This document shows, one piece after another, positions 57,218 to 64,000 of a stretch of DNA of 64,000 nucleotides. A program made the position numbers and the translations under genes. The DNA is from Alphaproteobacteria bacterium (GTDB taxonomy: Bacteria; Pseudomonadota; Alphaproteobacteria; Caulobacterales; Parvularculaceae). The first letter of the stretch is position 1, and every line of letters begins with the position of its first letter. The notes under the pieces are model-generated. The model was not told the origin of the DNA, made no database searches, and worked only from the letters and a program-made list of their open reading frames with translations. The stretch is taken from contig JAUHYK010000018.1 of the NCBI GenBank assembly GCA_030426465.1, forward strand, positions 1 through 64,000, given 5' to 3'.

Positions 57218-57958
57218 ATGGGGGAAAACATGAAATCAATTCTCGCTACAGCGTTGGGGCTGGCATTTGCCTTTGCCGCCAGCGCGCATGCAGCGCCGAT
57301 GAATTTGGGCGGTGTTGCTTTTGATACGGACGACGCCGCAACCACAGTTCTGTGGGCGCAAGGTGGCGTCTTCGCAGGCAATCTAGATGACCGTCGCGAA
57401 GCATGCCTTGATCCAACTGACCCAACATCGACAGTTGGCGCCAATGGTGTTGAGTGCCGCGCAGTCGAAGTTGTCGGTTTTGATCTCGACACCGACGTAG
57501 AACTCGATGAAAACAACACTGTTCTGCAAGATCCTGATGTGCTTGCCGCCTTTTTTGACAATGGCAAAACCATGATCAACGGCGCTGGCAATGACGTCAT
57601 CGTTTTCGAAACACTTGACCAGGATGATCCGCCGGCGGTGACGCTGATCCTGAATGGCGATCAGATCATTGGCGACAAGCTTTCCGTAGTTGAAGTCGAT
57701 GGCAAAAAATATACGATCTGGGGTTTTGATTTCTCGGATCTTGGTTTCGCCATGGGCGCTACGATCGCCGCGCCGCTCTATGTTCAGACCAGCCGAGACG
57801 ATGAAAATACGCCTGTCGGGTCTTCTGATATCGCCGCAATTGTCGGGCTGAATTTTGAAGAACCTATGCCGGAAGTGCCGCTGCCGGCCGCCGCGTGGTT
57901 GTTTATGGCTGGTGTTGCGGGCTTTGGCTTTGCTGGAAAACGCAAGAATATCGCTTAA
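57218..57958 (+). CDS. VPLPA-CTERM sorting-domain exported protein
   Basis: 246 aa. Signal peptide (about 1-26) ends near AHAA. The C-terminus carries VPLPA at 220-224, a hydrophobic helix (225-238) and basic KRK at 241-243, the layout of the VPLPA variant of PEP-CTERM sorting signals, which exosortases process. The mature domain is acidic and rich in Asp and beta strands, with two cysteines (EACLDPT, VECRAVE) and no family I recognise. A candidate extracellular or surface protein. Two ATG starts (57218, 57230) both have good ribosome sites. A strong terminator follows. Confidence 0.82.
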   Translation: MGENMKSILATALGLAFAFAASAHAAPMNLGGVAFDTDDAATTVLWAQGGVFAGNLDDRREACLDPTDPTSTVGANGVECRAVEVVGFDLDTDVELDENNTVLQDPDVLAAFFDNGKTMINGAGNDVIVFETLDQDDPPAVTLILNGDQIIGDKLSVVEVDGKKYTIWGFDFSDLGFAMGATIAAPLYVQTSRDDENTPVGSSDIAAIVGLNFEEPMPEVPLPAAAWLFMAGVAGFGFAGKRKNIA

Positions 57959-57981
57959 CTTCAGCGCGCAAACGTTATTTG

Positions 57982-58021
57982 AAAACCCCGCTTTGTGGTG
58001 TCACACGGCGGGGTTTTTTTT
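57982..58021 (+). terminator. Strong intrinsic terminator after the VPLPA-CTERM gene
   Basis: AAAACCCCGC, 16-nt loop, GCGGGGTTTTTTTT. Orientation fits the upstream plus-strand gene. Confidence 0.9.
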
Positions 58022-58184
58022 ATGTTTGTCTGTAGAGTGGAAAGTCTGCTTTGGTCGGGTTTCAAGTCACAACATGAAAAGAAGACGTTAAAGTTCCTGC
58101 TGCGTTGACAGGCTCCGCGGCCCCTTCGGTTTGAGCTGGCTTCTGTCTGAGGCTACACAAGACTGACGCAAAAAGGATGACACC

Positions 58185-58790
58185 ATGAAGCTCTATCACT
58201 GTCAGGGCGCGCGGTCTCTGCGCTGTGTCTGGGCGCTGGAAGAACTGGGTCTCTATTATGATCTTGTGACGCTTAAGTTCCCGCCGCGCGTCTTTGACAA
58301 GTCGTATAAGGAGGTTAATCCGCTCGTCACCGTGCCATGCCTCATTGACGGCGACGTCATCATGACGGAAAGCGCCGCAATCTGCGAATATCTGGGCGTC
58401 ACATACGGCCCAACGCCGCTCGCCGTAACACCCGAAGAGAAGGACTACGGCCAATATCTTAATTGGTTGCACCGGTCGGATGCGACGCTGACCTTTCCAC
58501 AGACGCTTGTTTTCCGATACTCGGCGCTCGAACCTGAAGAACGCCGCCAGCCCCAAGTGGTGGAGGATTACCGCGCCTGGTTCCTCGGCCGCTGGCGGTC
58601 GGTGGAGGCAGCGCTTGAAGGGCGTGACTATCTTTGCGCCGGCCGATTCACCATGGCGGATATCTGCGTCGCCTATGCGCTTTATTTCGCGACCACACTT
58701 GGCATTGAAAAAGCGATGACGCCGAATGTGGAAAAATGGTGGGAGCGGCTGAGTGAGCGAGAAGCGTTCAAACGGGCCCGTTCGCGTTAG
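58185..58790 (+). CDS. Glutathione S-transferase family protein
   Basis: 201 aa. N-terminal thioredoxin-like domain (MKLYHCQGARSLRCVWALEE; PLVTVPCLIDGDVIMTESAAICEYL with the glutathione-binding Ser/Glu) and helical C-terminal domain (ending AFKRARSR). It could conjugate or bind glutathione derivatives. The 3' end overlaps the convergent cyclotransferase gene by 23 nt. Confidence 0.92.
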   Translation: MKLYHCQGARSLRCVWALEELGLYYDLVTLKFPPRVFDKSYKEVNPLVTVPCLIDGDVIMTESAAICEYLGVTYGPTPLAVTPEEKDYGQYLNWLHRSDATLTFPQTLVFRYSALEPEERRQPQVVEDYRAWFLGRWRSVEAALEGRDYLCAGRFTMADICVAYALYFATTLGIEKAMTPNVEKWWERLSEREAFKRARSR

Positions 58791-59325
58791 AGCTGGCGCC
58801 GAATGCGTGCGCGGCGTCCCGATAACCAGCGGCCTTCAAAGCCTCCAGTGCAGCAGCGCGATATGTGCAGCTTGGGCGTTGATCAAGCCGATGATGGATT
58901 GTCATCAATGCGGACCGATAATCCGCATCAAGCTGGTGTTCGTCAGCGCCGGCGACGATGAGCGCCAGATACCAGTCATAAGGGCGTAATCCAGCTTCAG
59001 GTTCGTTGGCTATATAAGTAGCGCAGACAGCGCTTTCGTCGTTTGCGTTAGAAACGGAAAAGTCATCGATCCGGTCATAGCCTGTGCCTTCCGCTGCATC
59101 GAGAAAGACTTGTTCCGCCTTTGCGATTTCAAACAATACGCCCCAGGCAGCATGGGCCGAAGAGGGAGCAAGGCTCGCCTTGCCAGACCCGTCACTACTG
59201 CGTTTGGTGAAATCGACACACCAGCCATGGGCCGCGTAAACGCCTAACGGTTTCGCGCTTGGGCAACGCGCGACTAAGCGAGGCGTCAACATGTTCGATC
59301 CGTAAGCGAAATAGAGGAACGACAA
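58768..59325 (-). CDS. Gamma-glutamylcyclotransferase-like protein
   Basis: 185 aa GGCT/AIG2 fold. The substrate loop YGSN is at residues 8-11 and the catalytic Glu is probably E79 in DAAEGTGYD. Enzymes of the family release 5-oxoproline from gamma-glutamyl amino acids or from glutathione. The 23-nt convergent overlap with a GST is suggestive of glutathione metabolism, but chance is possible. Confidence 0.85.
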   Translation of the reverse strand: MSFLYFAYGSNMLTPRLVARCPSAKPLGVYAAHGWCVDFTKRSSDGSGKASLAPSSAHAAWGVLFEIAKAEQVFLDAAEGTGYDRIDDFSVSNANDESAVCATYIANEPEAGLRPYDWYLALIVAGADEHQLDADYRSALMTIHHRLDQRPSCTYRAAALEALKAAGYRDAAHAFGASSNANGPV

Positions 59326-59329
59326 ACTC

Positions 59330-59746
59330 TTACCCTTTTGGCCACAGCACCATCTGTGTGCAGCGAAACATGGCGATGACTTTCCCGGTTTCTCGGTGCT
59401 TCACGGTCGCATCCCATAACTGCGTCGTCCGGCCGAGATGTTGCGCTTCGGCGCGGCAGTCAACGATGCCGTCGCGCGCAGTGCCAAGGAAGTTAGATTT
59501 AAGTTCGATGGTCGTAAATCCCGCTGCGCCTTCGGGTAGCGCCCGCACGCAGCCATAGCCGCAGGCCGAATCGGCGAGGCCGATTACCGAGGCGGCGTGG
59601 AGGAAGCCGTTCGGCGCCATCAGCGCCTGGCGGACTTTCACTTCCGCTTCGACCCAGCCTTCGCCAAAGCCGGTGAATTCAAGGCCGAGAAGGCCTGGCA
59701 GGTAGTCAGCGCCTGCGTTGTTAAACATGGTGTTGGCGTCAGTCAT
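59330..59746 (-). CDS. PaaI-family hotdog thioesterase
   Basis: 138 aa hotdog-fold protein with NGFLHAASVIGLADSACGYG, the typical catalytic Asp region, and FTTIELKSNFLGTA. It should hydrolyse an acyl-CoA. Start ATG at 59746. It lies 4 nt after the cyclotransferase gene on the same strand and divergent from the carboxylase operon; a role in acyl-CoA release linked to that operon is plausible but not shown. Confidence 0.87.
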   Translation of the reverse strand: MTDANTMFNNAGADYLPGLLGLEFTGFGEGWVEAEVKVRQALMAPNGFLHAASVIGLADSACGYGCVRALPEGAAGFTTIELKSNFLGTARDGIVDCRAEAQHLGRTTQLWDATVKHRETGKVIAMFRCTQMVLWPKG

Positions 59747-59919
59747 GGCGGCCTCGGTTTGGTTTCAGGGGGCAGGCGAAGACTTGTGCGCCTTGGCCCG
59801 GCTTGCAATCGCCATGCGCAGCGTTAACTGCAAAAAGTCAGGGGAGGCTCGCCGAAAGGTTTGACCTGATCCCCCGCGGCGGGCGACAATCCCGGCAAAA
59901 CAAAACCTTCAGGGACGCA

Positions 59920-61530
59920 ATGCCGGTTTTTGAAAGCGATATTGATCCGCGCAGTGAGAGCTTTGCGAAGAACCGCGCCGATCATTTGAAATTGATTGAG
60001 GGGTTTCGCGCTCTCGAAGACAAGATCATCGCGACCTCGGCGCGGGCCAAGCCGAAATTTGAAAAGCGCGGGCAATTGCTGCCGCGCGAGCGCCTTGCGC
60101 TCATTCTCGATCGCGGCGCGCCGTTCGTGGAATTGTCGACGCTCTGCGGCTACAAGATGCATGACGACGACGGAGACCGGAACATTTCAGGCGGCGGGGG
60201 CATCTCCGGCGTCGGGTTTATATCCGGTGTGCGCTGCGTTGTCTCTGCTTCGGACAGCGGCATCAAGGGCGGCGCGGCGACACCCATGGGCGTCCACAAG
60301 GCTTTGCGCGCGCAAGCCTTGGCGCTCGAAAACAAACTGCCTTTCATTCAGCTCATCGAAAGCGCTGGCGCCAACCTTATGCGTCAGGCGGAAATGTTTG
60401 TACCCGGCGGCCGGACCTTCGCTAATCTCGCGCGGTTTTCCGCCGCCGGATGTCCGGTGATCTCGGTGGTTCATGGTTCGTCGACAGCGGGGGGCGCCTA
60501 TCAGACAGGGCTTTCCGATTATGTTGTCGTTGTACGGGGGAAGTCGAAAATATTTCTCGCAGGACCGCCCTTGTTGAAGGCTGCAACCGGCGAAGTTGCT
60601 ACTGATGAAGATCTTGGCGGCGCCGAAATGCACTACCATACTTCTGGCCTTGCGGAATACATGGCCGAGGACGATGGAGACGGTCTGCGGCTCGCGCGGG
60701 AGATCGTGTCGAAACTCGGCTGGGACAAAGCGGACGAAACGCGCGGCTATGAAGAGCCGCTTTACGGCGCCGAAGACCTTCTCGGCATCGTGCCGGTGGA
60801 TTATCGCCAGCCTTACGACAGCCGAGAGGTGATTGCGCGGCTCGTCGATGGTTCTGACATGCTTGGTTTCAAGGACGGCTATGGGCCCGCGACAGTCTGC
60901 ACGCAAGCCGCCATTACTGGCCATCAGGTCGGGATTATTTCCAATAATGGCCCCATCGACGCTGACGGCGCGGCGAAGGTCGCGCAGTTCATCCAGTTGA
61001 TGGAGCAGGCGGGCAATCCGGTCGTCTTCCTGCAGAACACCACCGGCTATCTCGTTGGCACGGATGCCGAACAGCGCGGCATCGTAAAGCACGGCTCGAA
61101 AATGATTCAGGCCGTCACCAATATGCGTGTGCCGAAACTGACGCTGCATATCGGCGCATCATTCGGTGCCGGAAACTACGGCATGTGCGGACGCGCTTTC
61201 GATCCGCGCTTTATTTTCGCCTGGCCCAATAATCGTATCGCGGTCATGGGCGGCGAACAGGCGGCGAAGACAATGCGCATCGTCGCCGAAGAAGGCGCGC
61301 GCAAAAAAGGCGAGGAGCCGAACGCCGAGTTTCTCGACGGCATGGCGAAGCACATCACCGAACAATATGATGCGGAGTCGACGGCGCTATTCGCGACGGC
61401 GCGGCTCTGGGACGATGGGCTGATCGATCCGCGCGACAGCCGCAAGGTGTTGGCCTTCTGCCTTGATACGGTCGCAGAAGCCGAGCGGCGTGAATTAAGA
61501 CCGAATGTTTTCGGCGTCGCGAGGATGTGA
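59920..61530 (+). CDS. atuC: Acyl-CoA carboxylase carboxyltransferase beta subunit, geranyl-CoA type likely
   Basis: 536 aa from the ATG at 59920 with AGGGA upstream; the frame is open to 59803 but that part is not conserved. Two crotonase-like halves: GGGGISGVGFISGVRCVV with SDSGIKGGAATP in the first, and VVFLQNTTGYLVGTDAEQ with IGASFGAGNYGMCGRAFDPR in the second. It transfers CO2 from biotin to a branched enoyl-CoA. Methylcrotonyl-CoA and geranyl-CoA carboxylases are closely alike. The gene order that follows matches atuCDEF and not the liu order, so geranyl-CoA is favoured; the symbol is provisional. Confidence 0.85.
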   Translation: MPVFESDIDPRSESFAKNRADHLKLIEGFRALEDKIIATSARAKPKFEKRGQLLPRERLALILDRGAPFVELSTLCGYKMHDDDGDRNISGGGGISGVGFISGVRCVVSASDSGIKGGAATPMGVHKALRAQALALENKLPFIQLIESAGANLMRQAEMFVPGGRTFANLARFSAAGCPVISVVHGSSTAGGAYQTGLSDYVVVVRGKSKIFLAGPPLLKAATGEVATDEDLGGAEMHYHTSGLAEYMAEDDGDGLRLAREIVSKLGWDKADETRGYEEPLYGAEDLLGIVPVDYRQPYDSREVIARLVDGSDMLGFKDGYGPATVCTQAAITGHQVGIISNNGPIDADGAAKVAQFIQLMEQAGNPVVFLQNTTGYLVGTDAEQRGIVKHGSKMIQAVTNMRVPKLTLHIGASFGAGNYGMCGRAFDPRFIFAWPNNRIAVMGGEQAAKTMRIVAEEGARKKGEEPNAEFLDGMAKHITEQYDAESTALFATARLWDDGLIDPRDSRKVLAFCLDTVAEAERRELRPNVFGVARM

Positions 61531-61712
61531 TGAAGAAGTGGAAACTTTGGCTGATTGGATATGTGACCATGTTTCTAGCGGTGGCGGTCTCGGTCGGGAT
61601 CGCACTTTTGTTTGGTGACACGTTCTGGATGGGTGCTCCATTGATTATTTGGTTTGTGTTGAACCAAATTTTTATCGTTCCAAAAATTCTTAGAAACGAG
61701 AATAAGAAATGA
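61530..61712 (+). CDS. Small two-helix membrane protein inside the atu-like operon
   Basis: 60 aa from the ATG at 61530, sharing a base with the carboxylase stop (TGATG) and preceded by GAGG; it ends in a 4-nt overlap with the next start (ATGA). Two membrane helices at about residues 7-27 and 34-52, basic tail (RNENKK). More AT-rich than its neighbours. Not recognised. I know of no such gene in published atu or liu operons. Confidence 0.7.
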   Translation: MKKWKLWLIGYVTMFLAVAVSVGIALLFGDTFWMGAPLIIWFVLNQIFIVPKILRNENKK

Positions 61713-62890
61713 AACTCACCACAGAACATGAACAGATCCGCAAGACGCTGAAGAGCTTCATCGAGGCGGAAATCAATCCGTTCGTTGAAGAATGGGAAGA
61801 GGCGGGTATTTTCCCAGCCCATCAGGTGTTCAAGGGGCTGGGCGATCTCGGGCTTCTGGGCGTGACGAAGCCGGAAGCCTATGGCGGCATGGGGCTCGAC
61901 TGGTCCTATGGCGCGGTTGTCGCGGAAACGCTGGGCCACATCAAATGCGGCGGCGTGCCCATGGCTATCGGCGTGCAGACCGACATGGCGACGCCGGCGC
62001 TGGCGCGCTTCGGCACAGACGCCGCAAAGGAAGATTTCCTGCGTCCATCCATTTCCGGTGATTATGTCTCCTGCCTAGGCGTATCGGAAGTAGGCTCTGG
62101 CTCGGACGTCGCCTCGATCAAAACGACAGCGAAAAAAGACGGCGACGATTACGTTATCAATGGCGGCAAAATGTGGACGACAAGCGGCACGCAAGCCGAC
62201 TGGATGTGTCTGCTCGCTAATACCGGTGACGGGCCGGTGCATCAGAACAAGACGCTCCTCTGCTTGCCTCTAAAAGACGATAACGGCGCGCACCGGAAAG
62301 GCGTATCGGTTGCGCGTAAGCTCAAAAAACTTGGCATGCGCTCCTCCGATACGGCGGAGTTTTTCTTTGAGGATGTGCGCGTGCCCCAGCGTTATCGCAT
62401 TGGCGAGGAGGGCGCGGGTTTTATGTATCAGATGTTGCAGTTCCAGGAGGAGCGGCTCTGGTGCGCGCTGTCGAGCCTCGACAGTCTCGACAATACGATC
62501 GACGAAACGATTGACTATACGCGCCAGCGCAAGGCGTTTGGCAAGTCCATTCTCGACAATCAGGTTGTGCATTTCCGTCTGGCGGAGCTGAAAACGGAAG
62601 TGCAGGCGCTGCGCTCCCTCTCATGGGATGCGGTCGACAAGATGATGCAGGGCGAAGACGCCGTCATGCTCGCTTCCATGGCGAAGCTGAAAACCGGACG
62701 TCTGGCGCGGGAAGTAAACGATGCGTGCCTGCAATATTGGGGCGGCATGGGCTACATGGAGGAAACGCCGGTTTCCCGCGCCTATCGCGATGGGCGGCTC
62801 GGGTCGATCGGCGGCGGCGCCGACGAGGTGATGTTATCGATCATCTGCAAATATATGGGCACGCTGCCCGGGAAATCGAACAAGGTTTGA
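61709..62890 (+). CDS. atuD: Acyl-CoA dehydrogenase, citronellyl-CoA dehydrogenase-like
   Basis: 393 aa FAD-dependent dehydrogenase. GVSEVGSGSDVASIKT and FQEERLW (FAD and substrate contacts), YTRQRKAFGKSI and CLQYWGGMGYMEE near the C-terminus. The stretch GGVPMAIGVQTDMATPALARF resembles what I recall of AtuD from pseudomonads. It would oxidise citronellyl-CoA to geranyl-CoA for the carboxylase. The main alternative is isovaleryl-CoA dehydrogenase. Overlaps the previous small gene by 4 nt. Confidence 0.82.
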   Translation: MKLTTEHEQIRKTLKSFIEAEINPFVEEWEEAGIFPAHQVFKGLGDLGLLGVTKPEAYGGMGLDWSYGAVVAETLGHIKCGGVPMAIGVQTDMATPALARFGTDAAKEDFLRPSISGDYVSCLGVSEVGSGSDVASIKTTAKKDGDDYVINGGKMWTTSGTQADWMCLLANTGDGPVHQNKTLLCLPLKDDNGAHRKGVSVARKLKKLGMRSSDTAEFFFEDVRVPQRYRIGEEGAGFMYQMLQFQEERLWCALSSLDSLDNTIDETIDYTRQRKAFGKSILDNQVVHFRLAELKTEVQALRSLSWDAVDKMMQGEDAVMLASMAKLKTGRLAREVNDACLQYWGGMGYMEETPVSRAYRDGRLGSIGGGADEVMLSIICKYMGTLPGKSNKV

Positions 62891-62893
62891 GAG

Positions 62894-63730
62894 ATGACTG
62901 CACTGCCCGACCTTGATGATCTTAAGCTGTTGCGGCGCCAATCGGCGCTTGTCGTGACGTTGAACCGTCCACAGGCGAAGAACGCGATTAACTTCGCAAT
63001 CATGAATGGCCTGATGGCGCTGTGCGATTGGCTTGAAGGCAATCGCGAGATTCGCATGCTAGTCTTGCGTGGCGCCGGCGGATCGTTTTGTGCGGGCGGC
63101 GACATCAAGGAGTTCGGAGAGATGGTGATGGCGGCGGAGCCGCCTGCTAGCGCTGCGGATCCCATTGCGCGAAGCAATCGGGTTTTCGGGGATGTTTTGT
63201 TAAAACTCGACGCAATCCCGCAGGCGCTCGTGACGGTGGTGGAAGGATCGGCGTTCGGCGGCGCCAACGGATTCATCAGCGTGTCTGACGTTGCTATCGC
63301 GGAGGCGCATACACGGTTTTCATTATCGGAAACAACGCTTGGTGTGCCTCCGGCGCAGATCGGACCTTTTATGGTCCGGCGCATGGGGCTTTACAATGCG
63401 CGCCGTCTGGCCCTGACCGGCGCTCATTTCGGCGCGCAGGAGGCCTGCAGGATCGGTTTGGTGGATAAAGTGGTGAATGGCGATGCTGGCTTGGAAGGTG
63501 CGCTTGCTGAAACGCTTTCCTATATTGGCCGCTGCGAGCCGGAAGCGAATGCCGCGACCAAAGCGATTTTTAATCGCGCGGAGACGCCTATTGATCCTGC
63601 TCAACTGGATCAAGCGGCGGAAGATTTTGCACGATGCTTGCGCGGTAGGGGGCGCGAAGGCGCCATTGCCTTCGCCCAGAAAACGACACCGCCCTGGCTC
63701 GAACCTTTCACAGCGATGAAACAAGCATGA
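62894..63730 (+). CDS. atuE: Enoyl-CoA hydratase, isohexenylglutaconyl-CoA hydratase-like
   Basis: 278 aa crotonase-fold protein. [19 protein letters not shown] near the start, the oxyanion loop [16 protein letters not shown], and [22 protein letters not shown] with the second conserved motif. Acid/base Glu/Asp are in [13 protein letters not shown]. It hydrates the product of the carboxylase. Three nt after the dehydrogenase; overlaps the next gene by 4 nt. 3-methylglutaconyl-CoA hydratase is the alternative. Confidence 0.82.
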   Translation: MTALPDLDDLKLLRRQSALVVTLNRPQAKNAINFAIMNGLMALCDWLEGNREIRMLVLRGAGGSFCAGGDIKEFGEMVMAAEPPASAADPIARSNRVFGDVLLKLDAIPQALVTVVEGSAFGGANGFISVSDVAIAEAHTRFSLSETTLGVPPAQIGPFMVRRMGLYNARRLALTGAHFGAQEACRIGLVDKVVNGDAGLEGALAETLSYIGRCEPEANAATKAIFNRAETPIDPAQLDQAAEDFARCLRGRGREGAIAFAQKTTPPWLEPFTAMKQA

Positions 63731-64000
63731 CGGCCATCCGCAAATTGCTGATCGCCAACCGCGGCGAAATCGCCTGCCGTATCATGCGCACCGCGAAAAC
63801 CAGAGGGATATCACCAGTCGCGGTGTTCTCAGACGCCGATGCTAAAGCACTTCATGTTCGCATGGCGGATGAAGCGGTTTACATCGGCGGCTCGGAGCCT
63901 GCGCAAAGTTATCTCAGTATTGGCGCAGTCATCGGCGCCGCGAAAAAAACGGGCGCTGACGCAATACATCCGGGCTACGGGTTTTTGTCGGAGCGTGCAG
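63727..64000 (+). CDS. atuF: Biotin carboxylase (alpha) subunit of the acyl-CoA carboxylase, N-terminal part only
   Basis: 91 residues before the window ends. It starts [20 protein letters not shown] and has [13 protein letters not shown] and [11 protein letters not shown], the start of a biotin carboxylase. It should continue to a biotinyl domain outside the window, as in alpha subunits of catabolic carboxylases. Coupled to the hydratase by a 4-nt overlap. It completes the beta-dehydrogenase-hydratase-alpha order of atuCDEF. Confidence 0.88.
   Translation, partial: MTAIRKLLIANRGEIACRIMRTAKTRGISPVAVFSDADAKALHVRMADEAVYIGGSEPAQSYLSIGAVIGAAKKTGADAIHPGYGFLSERA

Overview
The window is a gene-dense stretch of a moderately GC-rich alphaproteobacterial chromosome. 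This follows from the family mix: an iscR-nifS-suf iron-sulfur operon, an aroQ-accB-accC cluster, an XrtA/PEP-CTERM-type exopolysaccharide locus, a bactofilin-M23 peptidase pair, a VPLPA-type sorting signal and a DUF4386 protein. A lineage near Hyphomonadaceae, Parvularculaceae or Caulobacterales is my inference. I see no rRNA, tRNA, CRISPR array, prophage or complete insertion sequence. The content is mostly core chromosome with a few accessory modules.

Layout. 1-6045: the start of accC, accB and aroQ (minus), then thiS-thiG, a DUF4386 membrane protein, clpB behind a probable sigma-32 promoter, and a small conserved protein. 6047-16508: a nine-gene minus-strand exopolysaccharide operon of the XrtA-associated kind. 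It runs from an initiating sugar transferase through export lipoprotein, chain-length protein, tyrosine kinase, outer-membrane barrel, ATPase, deacetylase and FemAB-like protein to a glycosyltransferase. No exosortase is present. A 463-bp divergent region leads to a plus-strand glycosyltransferase-deacetylase fusion. 19199-23615: a FliO-like protein, a small membrane protein, bactofilin with M23 peptidase, DUF455 and a peroxiredoxin. 23825-34120: a YhdP/AsmA-like giant, tyrS/anmK, an MFS transporter, a CorC-like protein and aroB-aroK. 34268-39465: a 41-codon membrane peptide, an exported hypothetical, xerD, accA, small proteins and an alpha/beta hydrolase.

39584-50399 is the iron-sulfur region. 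A probable IscR-controlled promoter leads iscR, a NifS-type desulfurase, sufB, then about 2.2 kb of non-suf genes (a small membrane protein, two cupins, a charged 79-aa protein, a RidA-like and a SnoaL-like lipoprotein), then sufC, sufD, sufS, sufT and sufA. A small membrane protein and a TfoX-like protein with a lysine-rich tail follow. 50400-50983 is gene-free but rich in hairpins and has a good intrinsic terminator. 50984-59746 holds dienelactone hydrolase, pyruvate kinase, CreA, a 59-aa membrane protein whose ribosome binding site lies in a hairpin, a nitronate monooxygenase-like protein, an acyl-CoA synthetase, a VPLPA-CTERM protein, GST, a gamma-glutamylcyclotransferase-like protein and a thioesterase. 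59920-64000 is an operon in the order carboxylase beta, acyl-CoA dehydrogenase, hydratase, carboxylase alpha. This is the atuCDEF order for acyclic terpenoid (citronellol/geraniol) degradation, here with a small membrane protein inserted.

The least expected features are the foreign module inside the suf operon, the recurrent small membrane ORFs wedged between tightly coupled operon genes (one with a perfect 10-bp hairpin at its start), the glycosyltransferase-deacetylase fusion, and the structured gene-free stretch at 50400-50983. None is proven to be a new system. All are testable by comparison with related genomes and by RNA-seq.
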